Notes: generated by a model not told the origin, from the sequence alone. 64,000 nucleotides of DNA from Chitinibacter fontanus (GCF_013423785.1 NZ_CP058952.1:868001-932000), one strand, 5' to 3'. Counted from the stretch's first letter, positions 9,490-20,119 are shown. Numbers and translations are program-made.

Positions 9490-12024
9490 TTATACAGCTA
9501 CAACGCGGCTGCGGCGGTTGCTGCTGCTAAACGCGGCGACTTTCATTGTCGCAGTCGCAGCCACTGGGCCGGTGTACAGCGCCGAGGCTGGGGTTGGGTC
9601 TGAGCCGTCAGTGGTGTAGCGAATCGCCAAGCCGGGCGCCGAAATATTGGCGTACAGCTTGCCCGCTTCCACTTTCACGCCCGGCAATGGGATACGGTAG
9701 CCGTAGCCACCAAAGCCTTCTGCACGTGGGAAGCCATCGAGGCGTGGCAATTCGCGTTGGCCCAAGCGGTTGGCAAATTCGTTCCAATCCGCGTCAATTT
9801 TCGCTTGGCGCGCTGCGGCATCGGCGATAGAAGTCCAAGCTGGATCTTTCGCCCATGCGCGTTCGGCCAGTGCAATCGTACGTGGCATCGCCAAATATTC
9901 GAGGCGTGAACGATCACGGATATTTTCCGCCCACAATTGGCCTTGAATCCCGATGATGTTTTTAGTGCCTTCTGGTGTCAGGCGTACTTTGCTGGCGATA
10001 TTGTCTTTATCAAGCTCATGGCCAAATAGATTAACCGTGGCAGTGGTAAAGATATCGAGCGGAACGAATTCAAATGCGCCGCGCGTTTCGATAAAGCCGC
10101 CCCAGTAGTAGCCCGGCTCGAGCGGATCTTTCGCGTAGGCCAAGTCAAAATACAGGTTCGTCACGTTCGACAATACCGTTTTGTAGCCCGCGTTGGCCAA
10201 TTGATAAGCGAAGTCTTCCTGACCCCAGCCCCACACGTTATTCCATACGTACGGGCGGAAGTTGGCGTTGACGAATTCTGGATTTGGGCCATGCGTATGC
10301 GTGCCGTTGACTTCTTTTTTCACCAGCGCAATTTCTTCCCAGCCACCAAACACTAGGCCGTATTTTTTCAGCAGGTCGCGGTAGCGTGCGAGGAAGTAGT
10401 TTTGCAGCTCAACGATTTGCGTCATGCCCTGCTCTTTCATAAAGGCTTGGCAAATTGGCGATTGCTCCCAAGCACCGTGCGGCACTTCGTCGCCACCGGT
10501 GTGCATGGTGGTGAACGGCGCACCCGCCTCAACAAACATCGCCTTCACATCGTGCAATACGGTCTCGATGAAGTTGTAGCAAGATTCTTGCGCAATGCAG
10601 ATCACATTGTCGTGCCACAATTGCACTGATTCATACACCGATGCGTCGTTAAAGTCGCACAACAGGTACTGTTTAGCTTCAGCTTCGCGGCCTTCGGCCA
10701 TCAGGCGTGTGTAGCGCACATTCATCGCTTTGATCGCTGCGCGTGCGTGGCCTGGCACGTCGATTTCTGGCACGACTTCAATGTGGCGTGCGGTGGCGTA
10801 TTTCAGGATTTCGATGAAATCAGCTTTGCTGTAGAAACCACTACCTGCCTTACCCGCTACATCGCCGCCCGAGCCAAAGCATGGCACCAGATTGTCGGTT
10901 TCATCAGCGGTATAACCGCGCTGGCTACCGATTTCGGTCAGCTCTGGCAGGCTTGGAATTTCCAAGCGCCAGCCTTCATCATCGGTGAGGTGGAAGTGGA
11001 ATTGGTTCAGCTTGTACAGCGACATGCATTCAAGCAAGCGCAGAATCGTTTCTTTGCTAGTGAAGTTACGACCCACGTCTAGATGCATACCGCGGTAAGC
11101 AAAGCGTGGCGCGTCAACGACTTTGCACGCGCCAACGGCGAGTTCAGCTTGCGGGTTCAGGTAAGCCGCCACAGGCAACAATTGGCGCAAACTTTGAATA
11201 CCGTTGCACACACCTGCGGCGCTTGCGCCAGTGATCACGATGCCGCTTGGGCTCACATCCAGTTGATACGCTTCATTTGGTGCCAGCGTTTCGCTAACAT
11301 TCACCGCGCCAATTTGCAATTTGATCGTCGCAGCGCCCGCTGGGGTAATCGCCGCGCGTTGCAGTGTTTTGCCACTCACGTCGTGCAAGCTGGCTTGCAA
11401 CAAAGCCGCTTCATTGGCCAAATCGGCTGAGTGAACAATATAGGTGTTTTTAGTAATCAGAAATTCGCCCGCTGCGGCGGTGTAGCTCAGTGGTGTTGGC
11501 GTGATTTTGCTGATGGCATCCGCAGGCAGTAGGCTCAGACCTGCATTTTGCTCGTAGGTCAGCGCGGCATTACTTGGTGCAACTTTATCATTGGCATTGC
11601 GATGACGCTGCTCAAGCGTAGCAAATTCGGCAATTTCCGGATCACCAATCACTTCCATATGGGCATTCGGCGTACCAACGTCGTAAACAATGTAAAAGCC
11701 CAATGGCGCGTCGGTTTCGCTAATCACCCAGAATAGGCCTTCATAGTCGAAAGTGCGTGTTTCACCAGACTGCACCACGCCAAACTCAGGCTTAGGCTCT
11801 AAGCTCCAGAAGTCGCCATTCACGTGAGTCACCAATACATCACCGCTCACCGTTTCAGGTTTGATCTTGCGGCAAGTATTGAAGTAAATCGCCCAGCCAG
11901 TCGCTGGTAGCGCGTGCTCTGACAAATTGGTCAGCGTTAGTGTGGCGAGAAAGTTGTCGCCATTGTGGGCGTTGGTTTTATTCGCCCAAGTTAATTTTAA
12001 ATGCGCACCCGCTGGCTTATTCAT
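9490..12024 (-). CDS. Beta-N-acetylhexosaminidase (chitobiase), GH20
   Basis: This 844-aa protein starts at ATG 12024, preceded by a strong GGGAGA site. Domains in order are an N-terminal CHB_HEX carbohydrate-binding domain (~1-165), a GH20b domain (~170-305), the GH20 barrel (~308-760) and a C-terminal CHB_HEX_C domain. The catalytic Asp-Glu pair is visible in HTGGDEVPHGAW (about D512-E513), and HFHLTDDEGWR is typical of the family. It hydrolyses chitobiose and short chitooligosaccharides to GlcNAc. No signal peptide is evident at this start (MNKPAGAHLKLTW), so it may act in the cytoplasm or leave by another route. The divergent AraC regulator probably controls it. Confidence 0.93.
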   Translation of the reverse strand: MNKPAGAHLKLTWANKTNAHNGDNFLATLTLTNLSEHALPATGWAIYFNTCRKIKPETVSGDVLVTHVNGDFWSLEPKPEFGVVQSGETRTFDYEGLFWVISETDAPLGFYIVYDVGTPNAHMEVIGDPEIAEFATLEQRHRNANDKVAPSNAALTYEQNAGLSLLPADAISKITPTPLSYTAAAGEFLITKNTYIVHSADLANEAALLQASLHDVSGKTLQRAAITPAGAATIKLQIGAVNVSETLAPNEAYQLDVSPSGIVITGASAAGVCNGIQSLRQLLPVAAYLNPQAELAVGACKVVDAPRFAYRGMHLDVGRNFTSKETILRLLECMSLYKLNQFHFHLTDDEGWRLEIPSLPELTEIGSQRGYTADETDNLVPCFGSGGDVAGKAGSGFYSKADFIEILKYATARHIEVVPEIDVPGHARAAIKAMNVRYTRLMAEGREAEAKQYLLCDFNDASVYESVQLWHDNVICIAQESCYNFIETVLHDVKAMFVEAGAPFTTMHTGGDEVPHGAWEQSPICQAFMKEQGMTQIVELQNYFLARYRDLLKKYGLVFGGWEEIALVKKEVNGTHTHGPNPEFVNANFRPYVWNNVWGWGQEDFAYQLANAGYKTVLSNVTNLYFDLAYAKDPLEPGYYWGGFIETRGAFEFVPLDIFTTATVNLFGHELDKDNIASKVRLTPEGTKNIIGIQGQLWAENIRDRSRLEYLAMPRTIALAERAWAKDPAWTSIADAAARQAKIDADWNEFANRLGQRELPRLDGFPRAEGFGGYGYRIPLPGVKVEAGKLYANISAPGLAIRYTTDGSDPTPASALYTGPVAATATMKVAAFSSSNRRSRVVAV

Positions 12025-12232
12025 TCTTGCTCTCCCTTCGGTTGGTCGGTTGGGGCTAGCCCCCATCCAAGACAGTGTAGAAGTGCCACGCGTGGAAGCC
12101 AAGCTCTGCTTACTTGCTGTAGCGAGCGCAACGACGTCCATGCCTGCATGGCACATTTATACAGCTAGCGCCCAAGCAAAAATCCACTATTAGCCCAAAA
12201 AAGCATAGAATCAGCTCAAACGGAGAAACGCT
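12025..12232. promoter_or_regulatory. Divergent promoter region between chitobiase and AraC genes
   Basis: These 208 bases must carry both promoters. A short inverted repeat CCATGC-CT-GCATGG (12138-12151) sits between the genes and is a candidate regulator or CRP-like site, but no experimental analogue is known to me. GGAGA at 12222-12226 is the ribosome-binding site of the AraC gene. Confidence 0.4.
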
Positions 12233-13096
12233 ATGCTGATTAGGGAATGGATTGGTAATTCGCAGGGCCACGCGTGGCGCTTAAATCATCATATTGCCGA
12301 CCTAATCCCGTTTAATTTGCATTTTCACCCCGAATACGAGCTGACCCTCACGCTGGGCGCGCAGGGCCAGCGGCATATCGGCAGTGATCTGGAAAGTTTT
12401 GGCGAATGTGATCTGGCCTTGGTCGCGCCCAATCAGCCACATAGCTGGCAAGCACCGGCGCGCGTCGATGGCGCGGCGATCAAACTGCAGGTGGTGTTAT
12501 TTCGGCTCGACTGGCTAGTAGCCCTAGCTGAAAACGGCATGCCTGAACTGCGACATCTGTGTCAGTGGCTAGCGCAAATCCGGCAAGGCGTGGTGTTTAG
12601 CTCTGCCTGCACACAGATGCTGGCGCCACGACTGGCACAATTGCATGAACTCACTGGGCTGAAACGTTTGACCGCACTGCTGGATATTTTATCCGAGTTG
12701 GAAAAAGACCCCGCCGCGCGCTTTATCAATGGCGAGCTGACTCAGCTTGAGCCAGATCGCCGACTCATCCGCGCGATGAGCTATTTACAAGAGCACTATC
12801 TGCATAGCGTCACGCTCGACGAGCTAGCCCAAGTGGCCGCCTGCAGCGTGACGACGCTCAAACGCTTGTTTGCGCAGCAAATGAAATCGAGCTTTAGCCA
12901 AGAATTAGCGCGGCTGCGCATTGCGCACGCCAGCAATCTGCTGCTGAGTACTGATCGTGGCATCGATTGGGTCGCCAGCCAAAGTGGCTACGCCTGCTTA
13001 AGCCATTTTTATCAACAATTTAGCGAACGACAGGGGCAAACCCCCAGCGCATTTCGTCGCCAGAGCCGTACTCAGCAAGTCGCCAAATCAAACTGA
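12233..13096 (+). CDS. AraC-family transcriptional regulator
   Basis: The 287-aa protein has a cupin-like N-terminal sensor (LIPFNLHFHPEYELTLTLGA.. with HPEYEL typical of sugar-sensing AraC proteins) and two C-terminal helix-turn-helix motifs: TLDELAQVAACSVTTLKRLF and IDWVASQSGYACLSHFYQQF. It is divergent from the chitobiase gene, and the N-terminal domain type resembles regulators of sugar use. It is therefore inferred to respond to chitin breakdown products and control the chitobiase gene. It has a good RBS (GGAGA) 6 bases before ATG. Confidence 0.88.
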   Translation: MLIREWIGNSQGHAWRLNHHIADLIPFNLHFHPEYELTLTLGAQGQRHIGSDLESFGECDLALVAPNQPHSWQAPARVDGAAIKLQVVLFRLDWLVALAENGMPELRHLCQWLAQIRQGVVFSSACTQMLAPRLAQLHELTGLKRLTALLDILSELEKDPAARFINGELTQLEPDRRLIRAMSYLQEHYLHSVTLDELAQVAACSVTTLKRLFAQQMKSSFSQELARLRIAHASNLLLSTDRGIDWVASQSGYACLSHFYQQFSERQGQTPSAFRRQSRTQQVAKSN

Positions 13097-13341
13097 AGGG
13101 TATATTTATGCAGTATATAAATTACCTAATGCATAAACCCATACACCCAGTAGGTATTTACACTTTTGTTACATCCTGACGGCTAATTAGCCTGCAGCAC
13201 AGATAGCACCCGCCCCACAGCTCGATGACAAGGGCTGCAAGAGAGTGATTTTGCAGCGAAAAACGCACGTTCTTTCTCCTAGAAGTGGCTATTTTTCGGT
13301 ATCATTACGTACTTTTTGCCACATTTCTGGGTTCTATAGAC

Positions 13342-16300
13342 ATGGCCAATGTGCTCCAACTACGCGGCGGTACCGCGCTTTCACCGTTCCGGATTGAAAA
13401 ATTAGCAACTGCGCTCGCCGCGCAAGGTCTGACTGTCAACCTCTATGCAGAGTACTGGCACTTCGTTGAATTGAACGCCGAACTGGCCGCTTTATCGGCC
13501 GATGATCAGGCCGTTCTTGAGCGCATTTTGAGCTATGGCGAGCCAGCCAATCCGGCACAAGCCACCGGCACGCCGATTCTGGTCTTGCCACGTCTAGGCA
13601 CGATTTCACCGTGGTCTTCCAAAGCAACCGATATCGCCCTGCACTGTGGTCTGGACGGCAAAGTCGCACGCATTGAGCGCGGCATGGCCATTTACGCCAG
13701 CAAAGCCGACGGCTCAGCGCTATCCACCGCAGAAAAAAATACGCTGTTGCCACTGATTCACGATCGGATGACCGAGCAAGTGTTTGAAGGCTTGGCCGCA
13801 GGCAATGAGCTATTCCGTCATTTCGAACCGACCGAATTGAAAACGGTTGATATATTGGGCGGCGGTCAAACGGCACTCGAGCAAGCCAATATCGAATACG
13901 GTTTGGCCTTGTCGAGTGATGAAATTGAATACTTGGTAGAAAACTTCAACAAACTCGGCCGCAACCCAAGCGACGTTGAATTGACGATGTTCGCTCAGGC
14001 CAACTCTGAGCATTGCCGTCACAAAATCTTTAACGCCAACTTCATCATCGACGGCCAAGCGCAAGACTACAGCTTGTTTGGCATGATTCGCGAAACGCAC
14101 AAAGCCGCACCGGAAGGGACAGTTGTTGCGTACTCGGATAATTCATCAGTGATCGAAGGCGCGGAGATCGAGCGCTTCTTCCCAGCCAGCAACGGCGCAG
14201 AATACGGCTTTGAAAAGCAAAAAACCCACATTCTGATGAAAGTGGAAACACACAATCACCCAACCGCCATTTCACCATTCCCCGGCGCAGCGACGGGCTC
14301 GGGTGGCGAGATTCGTGACGAAGGCGCAACCGGCCGTGGCTCAAAACCGAAAGCGGGTTTGTGTGGTTTCACCGTTTCAAACTTGAATCTCCCCGGCTAC
14401 GTACAAGACTGGGAAAGCCCAGCCTATGGCAAACCAGATCGCATCGCTTCGGCGCTCGATATTATGATCGAAGGGCCGATTGGCGCGGCAGCATTTAATA
14501 ATGAATTTGGCCGTCCGAACTTGGCCGGTTACTTCCGTACGTTCGAGCTGGATGTGAATGGCGAGCGCCGTGGCTACCACAAGCCGATCATGATCGCTGG
14601 TGGTTTGGGCAATATCAACGACGCGCATGTGACCAAAAACGGCCTGCCGGATGGCTCATTGCTGATTCAACTGGGCGGCCCGGGCATGTTGATCGGGATG
14701 GGCGGTGGCGCAGCATCGTCAATGGATACCGGCTCAAATGCAGCGGACCTCGATTTTGATTCGGTACAGCGCGGTAACCCAGAAATGGAACGCCGTTGTC
14801 AGGAAGTGATCGACCGCTGCTGGCAGCTTGGCGACAAAAACCCAATCCAGTCGATTCACGACGTCGGCGCTGGCGGCATTTCGAATGCTTTCCCAGAATT
14901 AGTCAACGACGCCGGTATGGGTGCGGTGTTTAACTTGCGTAAAGTGAACATCGAAGAGCGCGGCATGGCACCGAAAGAAATCTGGTCAAATGAATCGCAA
15001 GAGCGCTACGTGCTCGGCATTCACCCGAACGATTTGCTGACCTTCGAAGCCATTTGCGAGCGCGAGCGTTGCCCGTTTGCGGTGATCGGCCACACCACTG
15101 ACGAGCGCCACTTGACGGTGGAAGATCCACACTTCGGTAACAAGCCTGTCGATATGCCGATGGACGTATTGCTCGGCAAGCCACCAAAAATGACGCGCGA
15201 TGTAACACGCATCAAACCTGAACTCAAAGTATTCGATTCTTCAGCGCTCGATTTGAAAGAATCACTGTACAAAGTACTGCAACTGCCATCGGTAGCGGAC
15301 AAGTCGTTCCTGATTAATATCGGCGACCGTACCGTTGGCGGCTACACCGCACGCGACCAGATGGTTGGCCCGTGGCAGATTCCCGTGGCTGACGTTGCTG
15401 TTACTACCATGGGGTATAACACTGTATGCGGCGAAGCAATGGCGATGGGTGAACGTACCCCTCTCGCTTTGATCAATGCCGCAGCATCGGGTCGCATGGC
15501 CGTCGGTGAAGCACTGACCAACTTGGCAGCCGCACCAATTGCCAAATTGGGCGACGTGAAATTGTCAGCCAACTGGATGGCGCCAGCTGGCCACCCAGGC
15601 GAAGATGCGAACCTGTACGACACCGTCAAAGCCGTAGGTCTTGAGCTGTGCCGTGAACTGGGCGTTTCGATTCCTGTCGGTAAAGATTCACTGTCGATGA
15701 AAACCGTATGGGACGACGCTGGCGAGAAAAAAGCCGTGGTGGCACCACTGTCACTGATTATTTCTGGCTTTGCACCTGTTAGCGATGTTCGCAAAACGCT
15801 AACGCCACAATTGGTAACCGGCGAAGACACCGACTTGCTATTGATCGATTTGGGCACTGGCAAATGCCGCTTGGGCGGTTCTGCCTTGGCGCAAGTTAAT
15901 GCTGAAATCGGCAATTGGGCGCCGGATGTGGTCAGCGTGGATCACCTGAAAGCCTTCTTCGCAACAGTACAAAAGCTGAATCTTGAAGGCAAATTGCTGG
16001 CTTATCATGACCGCTCGGACGGCGGCCTGATCGCCACAGTGACCGAGATGATGTTCGCCAGCCATTGCGGCGTGACGTTGGAAATCGACGAGCTGTGTAT
16101 TGACCGTCGCGTTCGCCAGCGCCAACAACATGAAATCACGCCAGAAGATGTCGCACGCGCTGAAAACGGCCGTGTAATGGGCGTGTTATTTAACGAAGAG
16201 TTGGGCGCTGTCTTGCAAGTACGTCGCAGCGACACTGCTGCCGTCATCGCTGCATTTATGCACGCGCAACTGGCCGGTGAATTGCATGTGATCGGTACCA

Positions 16301-17304
16301 CCAATCATGACGACAAACTGAAAATCAAAAAACGCAACCGCATGTTGTTGGATGAACCGCGCGTGAGCCTGCAACAGGCGTGGAGCAAAACCAGCTGGCA
16401 AATCCAACGCCTGCGCGACAATCCAGCATGCGCCGATGCTGAATACGCACGCATTGCCGACAAGAATGACAAAGGCTTGTTTGCTAAATTGACATTCAAT
16501 TCATCGGACGACATCGCTGCGCCGTATATTGCGAAAGGTGTGAAGCCTCGCGTTGCTGTATTGCGCGAGCAAGGCGTAAACGGTCACATCGAGATGGGCG
16601 CGGCATTCAACCGCGCGGGCTTTGCCGCCGTTGACGTCCATATGAGCGACGTGATTGCTGGCCGTGTACAGTTGGCTGACTTTATGGGCTTGGCAGCGTG
16701 CGGTGGCTTCTCGTACGGTGACGTATTGGGCGCAGGTGAAGGTTGGGCAAAATCGATTCTGTTTAATGCCGCTGCGCGTGCGCAGTTTGAAGCGTTCTTC
16801 AACCGCGCCGACACCTTCGGCTTGGGCGTGTGTAATGGTTGCCAGATGATGGCGAACTTGTCAGGCATCATCCCTGGTGCAGAGCACTGGCCAAAATTCA
16901 CCCGCAATCAGAGCGAGCAATTTGAAGCGCGCTTTGTCACCGTTGAAGTACCGCAATCGCCATCGCTGTTCTTTAACGGCATGGCGGGCAGCCAAATGCC
17001 AGTGGTGGTGAGCCACGGTGAAGGTTTTGCCAACTTCAGCCAGCAAGGTGACATCAGCAAGGCACTGGTTGCAATGCGCTACGTCGATAGCCACGGCAAG
17101 CCAACGCAGCAATACCCACTGAATCCGAACGGCAGCCCACAGGCGATTGCCGGTGTTACGACGCCTGACGGTCGCTTTAGCATCATGATGCCGCACCCAG
17201 AGCGTGTATTCCGCACTGTGCAAAACAGCTGGCACCCAAGCGAGTGGGAAGAAGACGGCGCATGGATGCGTATGTTCCGCAACGCTAGAGCCTTCCTAGG
17301 CTAA
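13342..17304 (+). CDS. purL: Phosphoribosylformylglycinamidine synthase (single-chain PurL)
   Basis: This 1320-aa enzyme makes FGAM from FGAR, ATP and glutamine in purine synthesis. ATG 13342 ([18 protein letters not shown]) aligns with the family start; an in-frame GTG at 13285 is upstream and is rejected. The N-terminal linker, the duplicated synthetase region ([34 protein letters not shown]) and the C-terminal glutaminase are all present. The glutaminase nucleophile is C1164 in GVCNGCQMM, with H1285 and E1287 in PHPERVF. The length matches the proteobacterial large PurL (about 1295 aa). The gene is monocistronic with a terminator directly after it. Confidence 0.97.
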   Translation: MANVLQLRGGTALSPFRIEKLATALAAQGLTVNLYAEYWHFVELNAELAALSADDQAVLERILSYGEPANPAQATGTPILVLPRLGTISPWSSKATDIALHCGLDGKVARIERGMAIYASKADGSALSTAEKNTLLPLIHDRMTEQVFEGLAAGNELFRHFEPTELKTVDILGGGQTALEQANIEYGLALSSDEIEYLVENFNKLGRNPSDVELTMFAQANSEHCRHKIFNANFIIDGQAQDYSLFGMIRETHKAAPEGTVVAYSDNSSVIEGAEIERFFPASNGAEYGFEKQKTHILMKVETHNHPTAISPFPGAATGSGGEIRDEGATGRGSKPKAGLCGFTVSNLNLPGYVQDWESPAYGKPDRIASALDIMIEGPIGAAAFNNEFGRPNLAGYFRTFELDVNGERRGYHKPIMIAGGLGNINDAHVTKNGLPDGSLLIQLGGPGMLIGMGGGAASSMDTGSNAADLDFDSVQRGNPEMERRCQEVIDRCWQLGDKNPIQSIHDVGAGGISNAFPELVNDAGMGAVFNLRKVNIEERGMAPKEIWSNESQERYVLGIHPNDLLTFEAICERERCPFAVIGHTTDERHLTVEDPHFGNKPVDMPMDVLLGKPPKMTRDVTRIKPELKVFDSSALDLKESLYKVLQLPSVADKSFLINIGDRTVGGYTARDQMVGPWQIPVADVAVTTMGYNTVCGEAMAMGERTPLALINAAASGRMAVGEALTNLAAAPIAKLGDVKLSANWMAPAGHPGEDANLYDTVKAVGLELCRELGVSIPVGKDSLSMKTVWDDAGEKKAVVAPLSLIISGFAPVSDVRKTLTPQLVTGEDTDLLLIDLGTGKCRLGGSALAQVNAEIGNWAPDVVSVDHLKAFFATVQKLNLEGKLLAYHDRSDGGLIATVTEMMFASHCGVTLEIDELCIDRRVRQRQQHEITPEDVARAENGRVMGVLFNEELGAVLQVRRSDTAAVIAAFMHAQLAGELHVIGTTNHDDKLKIKKRNRMLLDEPRVSLQQAWSKTSWQIQRLRDNPACADAEYARIADKNDKGLFAKLTFNSSDDIAAPYIAKGVKPRVAVLREQGVNGHIEMGAAFNRAGFAAVDVHMSDVIAGRVQLADFMGLAACGGFSYGDVLGAGEGWAKSILFNAAARAQFEAFFNRADTFGLGVCNGCQMMANLSGIIPGAEHWPKFTRNQSEQFEARFVTVEVPQSPSLFFNGMAGSQMPVVVSHGEGFANFSQQGDISKALVAMRYVDSHGKPTQQYPLNPNGSPQAIAGVTTPDGRFSIMMPHPERVFRTVQNSWHPSEWEEDGAWMRMFRNARAFLG

Positions 17305-17320
17305 GAAGCAATACCCAACA

Positions 17321-17350
17321 AAAAGCCCCATCAAACGATGGGGCTTTTTT
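17321..17350 (+). terminator. Terminator after purL
   Basis: AAAAGCCCCATC / GATGGGGCTTTT stem with an AAAC loop, followed by a run of T, 16 bases after the purL stop. Confidence 0.9.
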
Positions 17351-17435
17351 CTGGCGACTGAAAAATCGATTAAGGTCCGATTAATCAGTAGTAGCTTCAA
17401 TCTCACCTGCAGCAGGCAGCAGGTGAGCGCAAAAT

Positions 17436-17942
17436 TTAGACTTGCTCTTCGGTGATGTGCAGCTCGATCTCGACGTTTTCAGCCGAGTATTGAATCTGCG
17501 CCAGCAATACCGCATCAACACGGTTGGCAAAACGGCGTAGCGGGATAGAGCGCTCTAGCGCCGGGCCCATTTCCGAGCGGAATTCTTTCACATACTGCAG
17601 TGCGCCAACGTGATCGCTTTCCAGCTCATCTTCGTGATCGCTAACAATGGTTTTAATTTTTTTGCGAATCTCTTTAAGCTCTTTAAACAGCTCGCTCGAT
17701 ACTTCGCACAAATCGGCAAATTGCAAAGACACATCCACCACGCTACCGGGCACTAGATAGCTCGCCAAAGTTTTCGAGCTATTTTTTAGCAATTCAAACT
17801 GCTGATCATCAAAAACCAGCTGCAAAGGAAAATACTCTTCCGAAGCCTTTAAAGCTTGACGGATGCCATCGTTACTACGTAACGCCTCTGGCAATTTACT
17901 GCTTGCGCGGGCTTTCACCACATAACGGGTTTTTGTGCTCAT
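17436..17942 (-). CDS. Hypothetical protein of unknown function
   Basis: I do not recognise this 168-aa protein. ATG at 17942 is chosen because GGAGA precedes it. The protein is charged, with a helical and probably coiled-coil middle (SSELFKELKEIRKKIKTIV followed by an acidic stretch) and no signal peptide or membrane segment. The N terminus MSTKTRYVVKARASSKLPE is basic. It is transcribed towards purL and lies directly upstream of tRNA-Leu on the opposite strand. Confidence 0.7.
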   Translation of the reverse strand: MSTKTRYVVKARASSKLPEALRSNDGIRQALKASEEYFPLQLVFDDQQFELLKNSSKTLASYLVPGSVVDVSLQFADLCEVSSELFKELKEIRKKIKTIVSDHEDELESDHVGALQYVKEFRSEMGPALERSIPLRRFANRVDAVLLAQIQYSAENVEIELHITEEQV

Positions 17943-18047
17943 TCCATTCTCCAAAGAAAGTGTTCTACAGTCTATAGCGAGAGTGTGACGCTGCTTTTAA
18001 TGTGCATCAAGTCCGATCTTGGCAAAGCGCTATTTTTCAAACAGTAG

Positions 18048-18076
18048 TAGACAAGTGTTTTGAAATTCGTTAATAT
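18048..18076 (+). promoter_or_regulatory. Probable sigma70 promoter of tRNA-Leu
   Basis: TAGACA (18048-18053), a 17-base spacer and TAATAT (18071-18076) stand about 50 bases before the mature tRNA 5' end. Confidence 0.5.
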
Positions 18077-18124
18077 TCGCCACCTCATGAATTGCAAACC
18101 TCATCTAGCAATTCATTTTGATGT

Positions 18125-18209
18125 GCGCGATTGGTGGAATTGGTAGACACGCAGCGTTGAGGTCGCTGTGCCGCAAGGCGTGCGAGTTCGAGTCTCGTGT
18201 TGCGCACCA
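18125..18209 (+). tRNA. tRNA-Leu (anticodon GAG)
   Basis: The acceptor stem GCGCGAT (18125-18131) pairs with GTTGCGC (18199-18205), followed by discriminator A and encoded CCA. The D arm has GTGGAATTGGTAGACAC as in leucine tRNAs, the anticodon stem is CAGCG/CGCTG with loop TTGAGGT (anticodon GAG), a long variable arm is present, and the T loop is TTCGAGT. It reads CUC/CUU codons. The phage has integrated into its 3' end without destroying it. Confidence 0.95.
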
Positions 18210-18210
18210 C
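18196..18210 (+). other. attL core
   Basis: CGTGTTGCGCACCAC, identical to 55944-55958; it covers the T-stem/acceptor 3' strand and CCA of tRNA-Leu. Flanking bases differ on both sides (T/A before, A/C after), so 15 bp is the full identical core. Confidence 0.9.
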
Positions 18211-18230
18211 AAGTATTTTGCAGGACAAGT

Positions 18231-18278
18231 AAAAAAGCCCCTAAAGCCACGTATTTACTAGGTTTTAGGGGCTTTTTT
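18231..18278 (+). terminator. Terminator downstream of tRNA-Leu, supplied by the phage
   Basis: AAAAAAGCCCCTAAA and TTTAGGGGCTTTTTT form a perfect 15-bp stem separated by 18 bases. It replaces the host terminator displaced to 55992-56023. Confidence 0.85.
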
Positions 18279-18418
18279 CATTCTGCCATTCCCGCAAAAA
18301 ACCACAGAAAACGCACAAAAACCACAGCCAAGTGTCCCCGTTTTGTCCCGAACAATGTCACTACTTTGTCACTGCATTTGCTATACTTTGCAAAAATCCA
18401 CCCCAAATGGAGCAAAGC

Positions 18419-19417
18419 ATGGCGACAATTACAAAACGTGAATCAGGCAAGTGGCAAGCCAAAATCCGCATCGGCGGAAACATCCGATCTGCAACATTCA
18501 GAACCAAAGGCGAAGCCACCAGCTGGGCCAACTCTCTCGAAAACGAAATCTCCGCAGTACGAGCTGGCAATACGCCGAACCGCACAGTCGGGGAAATGCT
18601 CGAAAAATACATTATAGAAGAACTACCGAAGAAACGCGGCGAACGCCAGGACACGCTACGCATGCGCCGCATTCAGCGCGACCATTTATTAGCTGACATA
18701 TCTTTACGCGACATCCAACCATCCGACATCGCAGAATGGCGTGACCGTCGCCTGGATAAAGTCTCATCGGCCAGCGTTTTGCGTGAACTCTCAACCCTAT
18801 CTCACTCATTCACCGTCGCAATGAAAGAATGGGGCTGGATCCGGCTCAACCCATGCCACGCCATCAACAAACCAGATACTGCACCACCCCGAACCCGCCG
18901 CTACACCCAAGACGAAATCGATCGACTACTACTGGCCTGCGGCTATGATCACAACGAAAAACCACTCACAATACAATCTCGCGTCGGATCCGCACTGCTA
19001 TTTGCATTTGAAACCGGCATGCGAGCCGGCGAGATCGTCGGCATCAAACCCGAGCACATCGACATCGAGCGCCGCATTGTTCACCTACCCAAAACAAAAA
19101 ACGGCCACCCGCGCGATGTACCACTTAGCCGCGAAGCCATCCGCCTACTTGAGCAACTGGATGGTATCGCAGCCCCAGGCAAGCCCGTATTCGCCATATC
19201 ATCCGGATCACTCGATGCGCTTTTTCGCAAAGCCCGCGAGCGTGCAATGATCGAAGGCGTGCGTTTTCACGACAGTCGTGCGGAAGGTTTAACTCGCCTA
19301 GCAAAAAAACTATCACCGATGGAGCTGGCAAAAGTAAGCGGCCACCGTGACCTGCGCATTCTACTCAACACCTATTACCGAGAGGATCCCGCCTCACTCG
19401 CCGACAAGCTAGACTAA
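18419..19417 (+). CDS. Tyrosine-family site-specific integrase
   Basis: The 332-aa phage integrase starts at ATG 18419, with GGAG 6 bases upstream; longer in-frame starts are less likely. An N-terminal arm-binding domain (MATITKRESGKWQAKIRI) precedes a core-binding domain and the catalytic domain with R202 (MRAGEI), K227, H284-x-x-R287 (HDSR), H309 (GHRDL) and nucleophile Y319 (NTYYRED). It recombines attP with the tRNA-Leu 3' end. The gene is beside attL and reads inward, followed by a terminator, which isolates it from the lysis genes that converge on it. Confidence 0.95.
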   Translation: MATITKRESGKWQAKIRIGGNIRSATFRTKGEATSWANSLENEISAVRAGNTPNRTVGEMLEKYIIEELPKKRGERQDTLRMRRIQRDHLLADISLRDIQPSDIAEWRDRRLDKVSSASVLRELSTLSHSFTVAMKEWGWIRLNPCHAINKPDTAPPRTRRYTQDEIDRLLLACGYDHNEKPLTIQSRVGSALLFAFETGMRAGEIVGIKPEHIDIERRIVHLPKTKNGHPRDVPLSREAIRLLEQLDGIAAPGKPVFAISSGSLDALFRKARERAMIEGVRFHDSRAEGLTRLAKKLSPMELAKVSGHRDLRILLNTYYREDPASLADKLD

Positions 19418-19422
19418 AAAAC

Positions 19423-19452
19423 AAGCCCGCAATCGCGGGCTTACTCTTTTTT
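19423..19452 (+). terminator. Terminator after integrase
   Basis: AAGCCCGC-AATC-GCGGGCTT followed by a T-rich tract, 6 bases past the integrase stop. Confidence 0.85.
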
Positions 19453-19688
19453 ACAGATCACCTCCAGAACAGGACACCCCCGCTGGAACCCGCAAAAACA
19501 CTAGCTCTGCACCTAATAAAACCCCCTCTAAATCATGGCTATATGTGTTATTGATTACTTGTGATTCACTGTCCGTACTGGCAACATCCATGATGTGACT
19601 CTTTCCCTATCTTACGAGTGACACAGAGGGGATGCGGCGGCAGCCGCATTCCCTCATTTCTAACAGCCTACGCGCAGCCAACAATTCC
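19453..19688. other. Intergenic region with one hairpin
   Basis: No gene seen between integrase and the Arc-like gene. The only clear structure is an ATGCGGC-GGCA-GCCGCAT hairpin around 19633-19650; its role is unknown and it has no T-tract. Confidence 0.4.
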
Positions 19689-19716
19689 TTGCGCAGTCGC
19701 ACTTTGTCACTATACT
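19689..19716 (+). promoter_or_regulatory. Likely promoter of the Arc-like gene
   Basis: TTGCGC (19689-19694), a 16-base spacer and TATACT (19711-19716). Its position supports ATG 19747 rather than ATG 19720 as the start. Confidence 0.5.
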
Positions 19717-19746
19717 TGAATGTTCATCCGCGCCAAAATCGGCAAG

Positions 19747-19974
19747 ATGAACGATCTATACCGCTCCCAGTTTCGACTACCTTGGGACCTCTACGAGGCT
19801 CTACAAGAACAAGCCACCGCCAACGAGCGCAGCCTTAACGCTGAACTTGTGCAGCGACTGCAAGACAGCCTATCCGGCCAAACCAGCAACAGCGACATTG
19901 CCGCCGAACTCAGAAAACAATCCGAGCAAATCGCCCACCTAACCCACCTTATTGAAAGCCTAAGCAAGCAATAA
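19747..19974 (+). CDS. Arc-family ribbon-helix-helix DNA-binding protein
   Basis: A 75-aa protein. The N-terminal part YRSQFRLPWDLYEALQEQA and the following RSLNAELVQRLQDSL match the strand-helix-helix of Arc/Mnt-type repressors, and a C-terminal coiled-coil stretch (AELRKQSEQIAHLTHLIES) probably aids oligomerisation. Arc-type proteins repress phage promoters; here it may control integrase or lysogeny functions. It is rightward and isolated, convergent with the Rz gene. Confidence 0.8.
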   Translation: MNDLYRSQFRLPWDLYEALQEQATANERSLNAELVQRLQDSLSGQTSNSDIAAELRKQSEQIAHLTHLIESLSKQ

Positions 19975-20119
19975 GAGGGTGCAATCGAAACGCAAGCAAA
20001 GCGTATAACGGCAAATATGGCGGATCAATCCCTTACCCGAAAGAAAACACGACGAAGCTGATAAGCACTTGTAATATTTGAGAAATATAAAAGCGCTTTC
20101 CGCCCGCGCACTCCCCGCA

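Noticed and set aside
13285..13341. Upstream GTG start for purL
   Set aside because: Adds 19 residues not found in the family; ATG 13342 fits the conserved N terminus.
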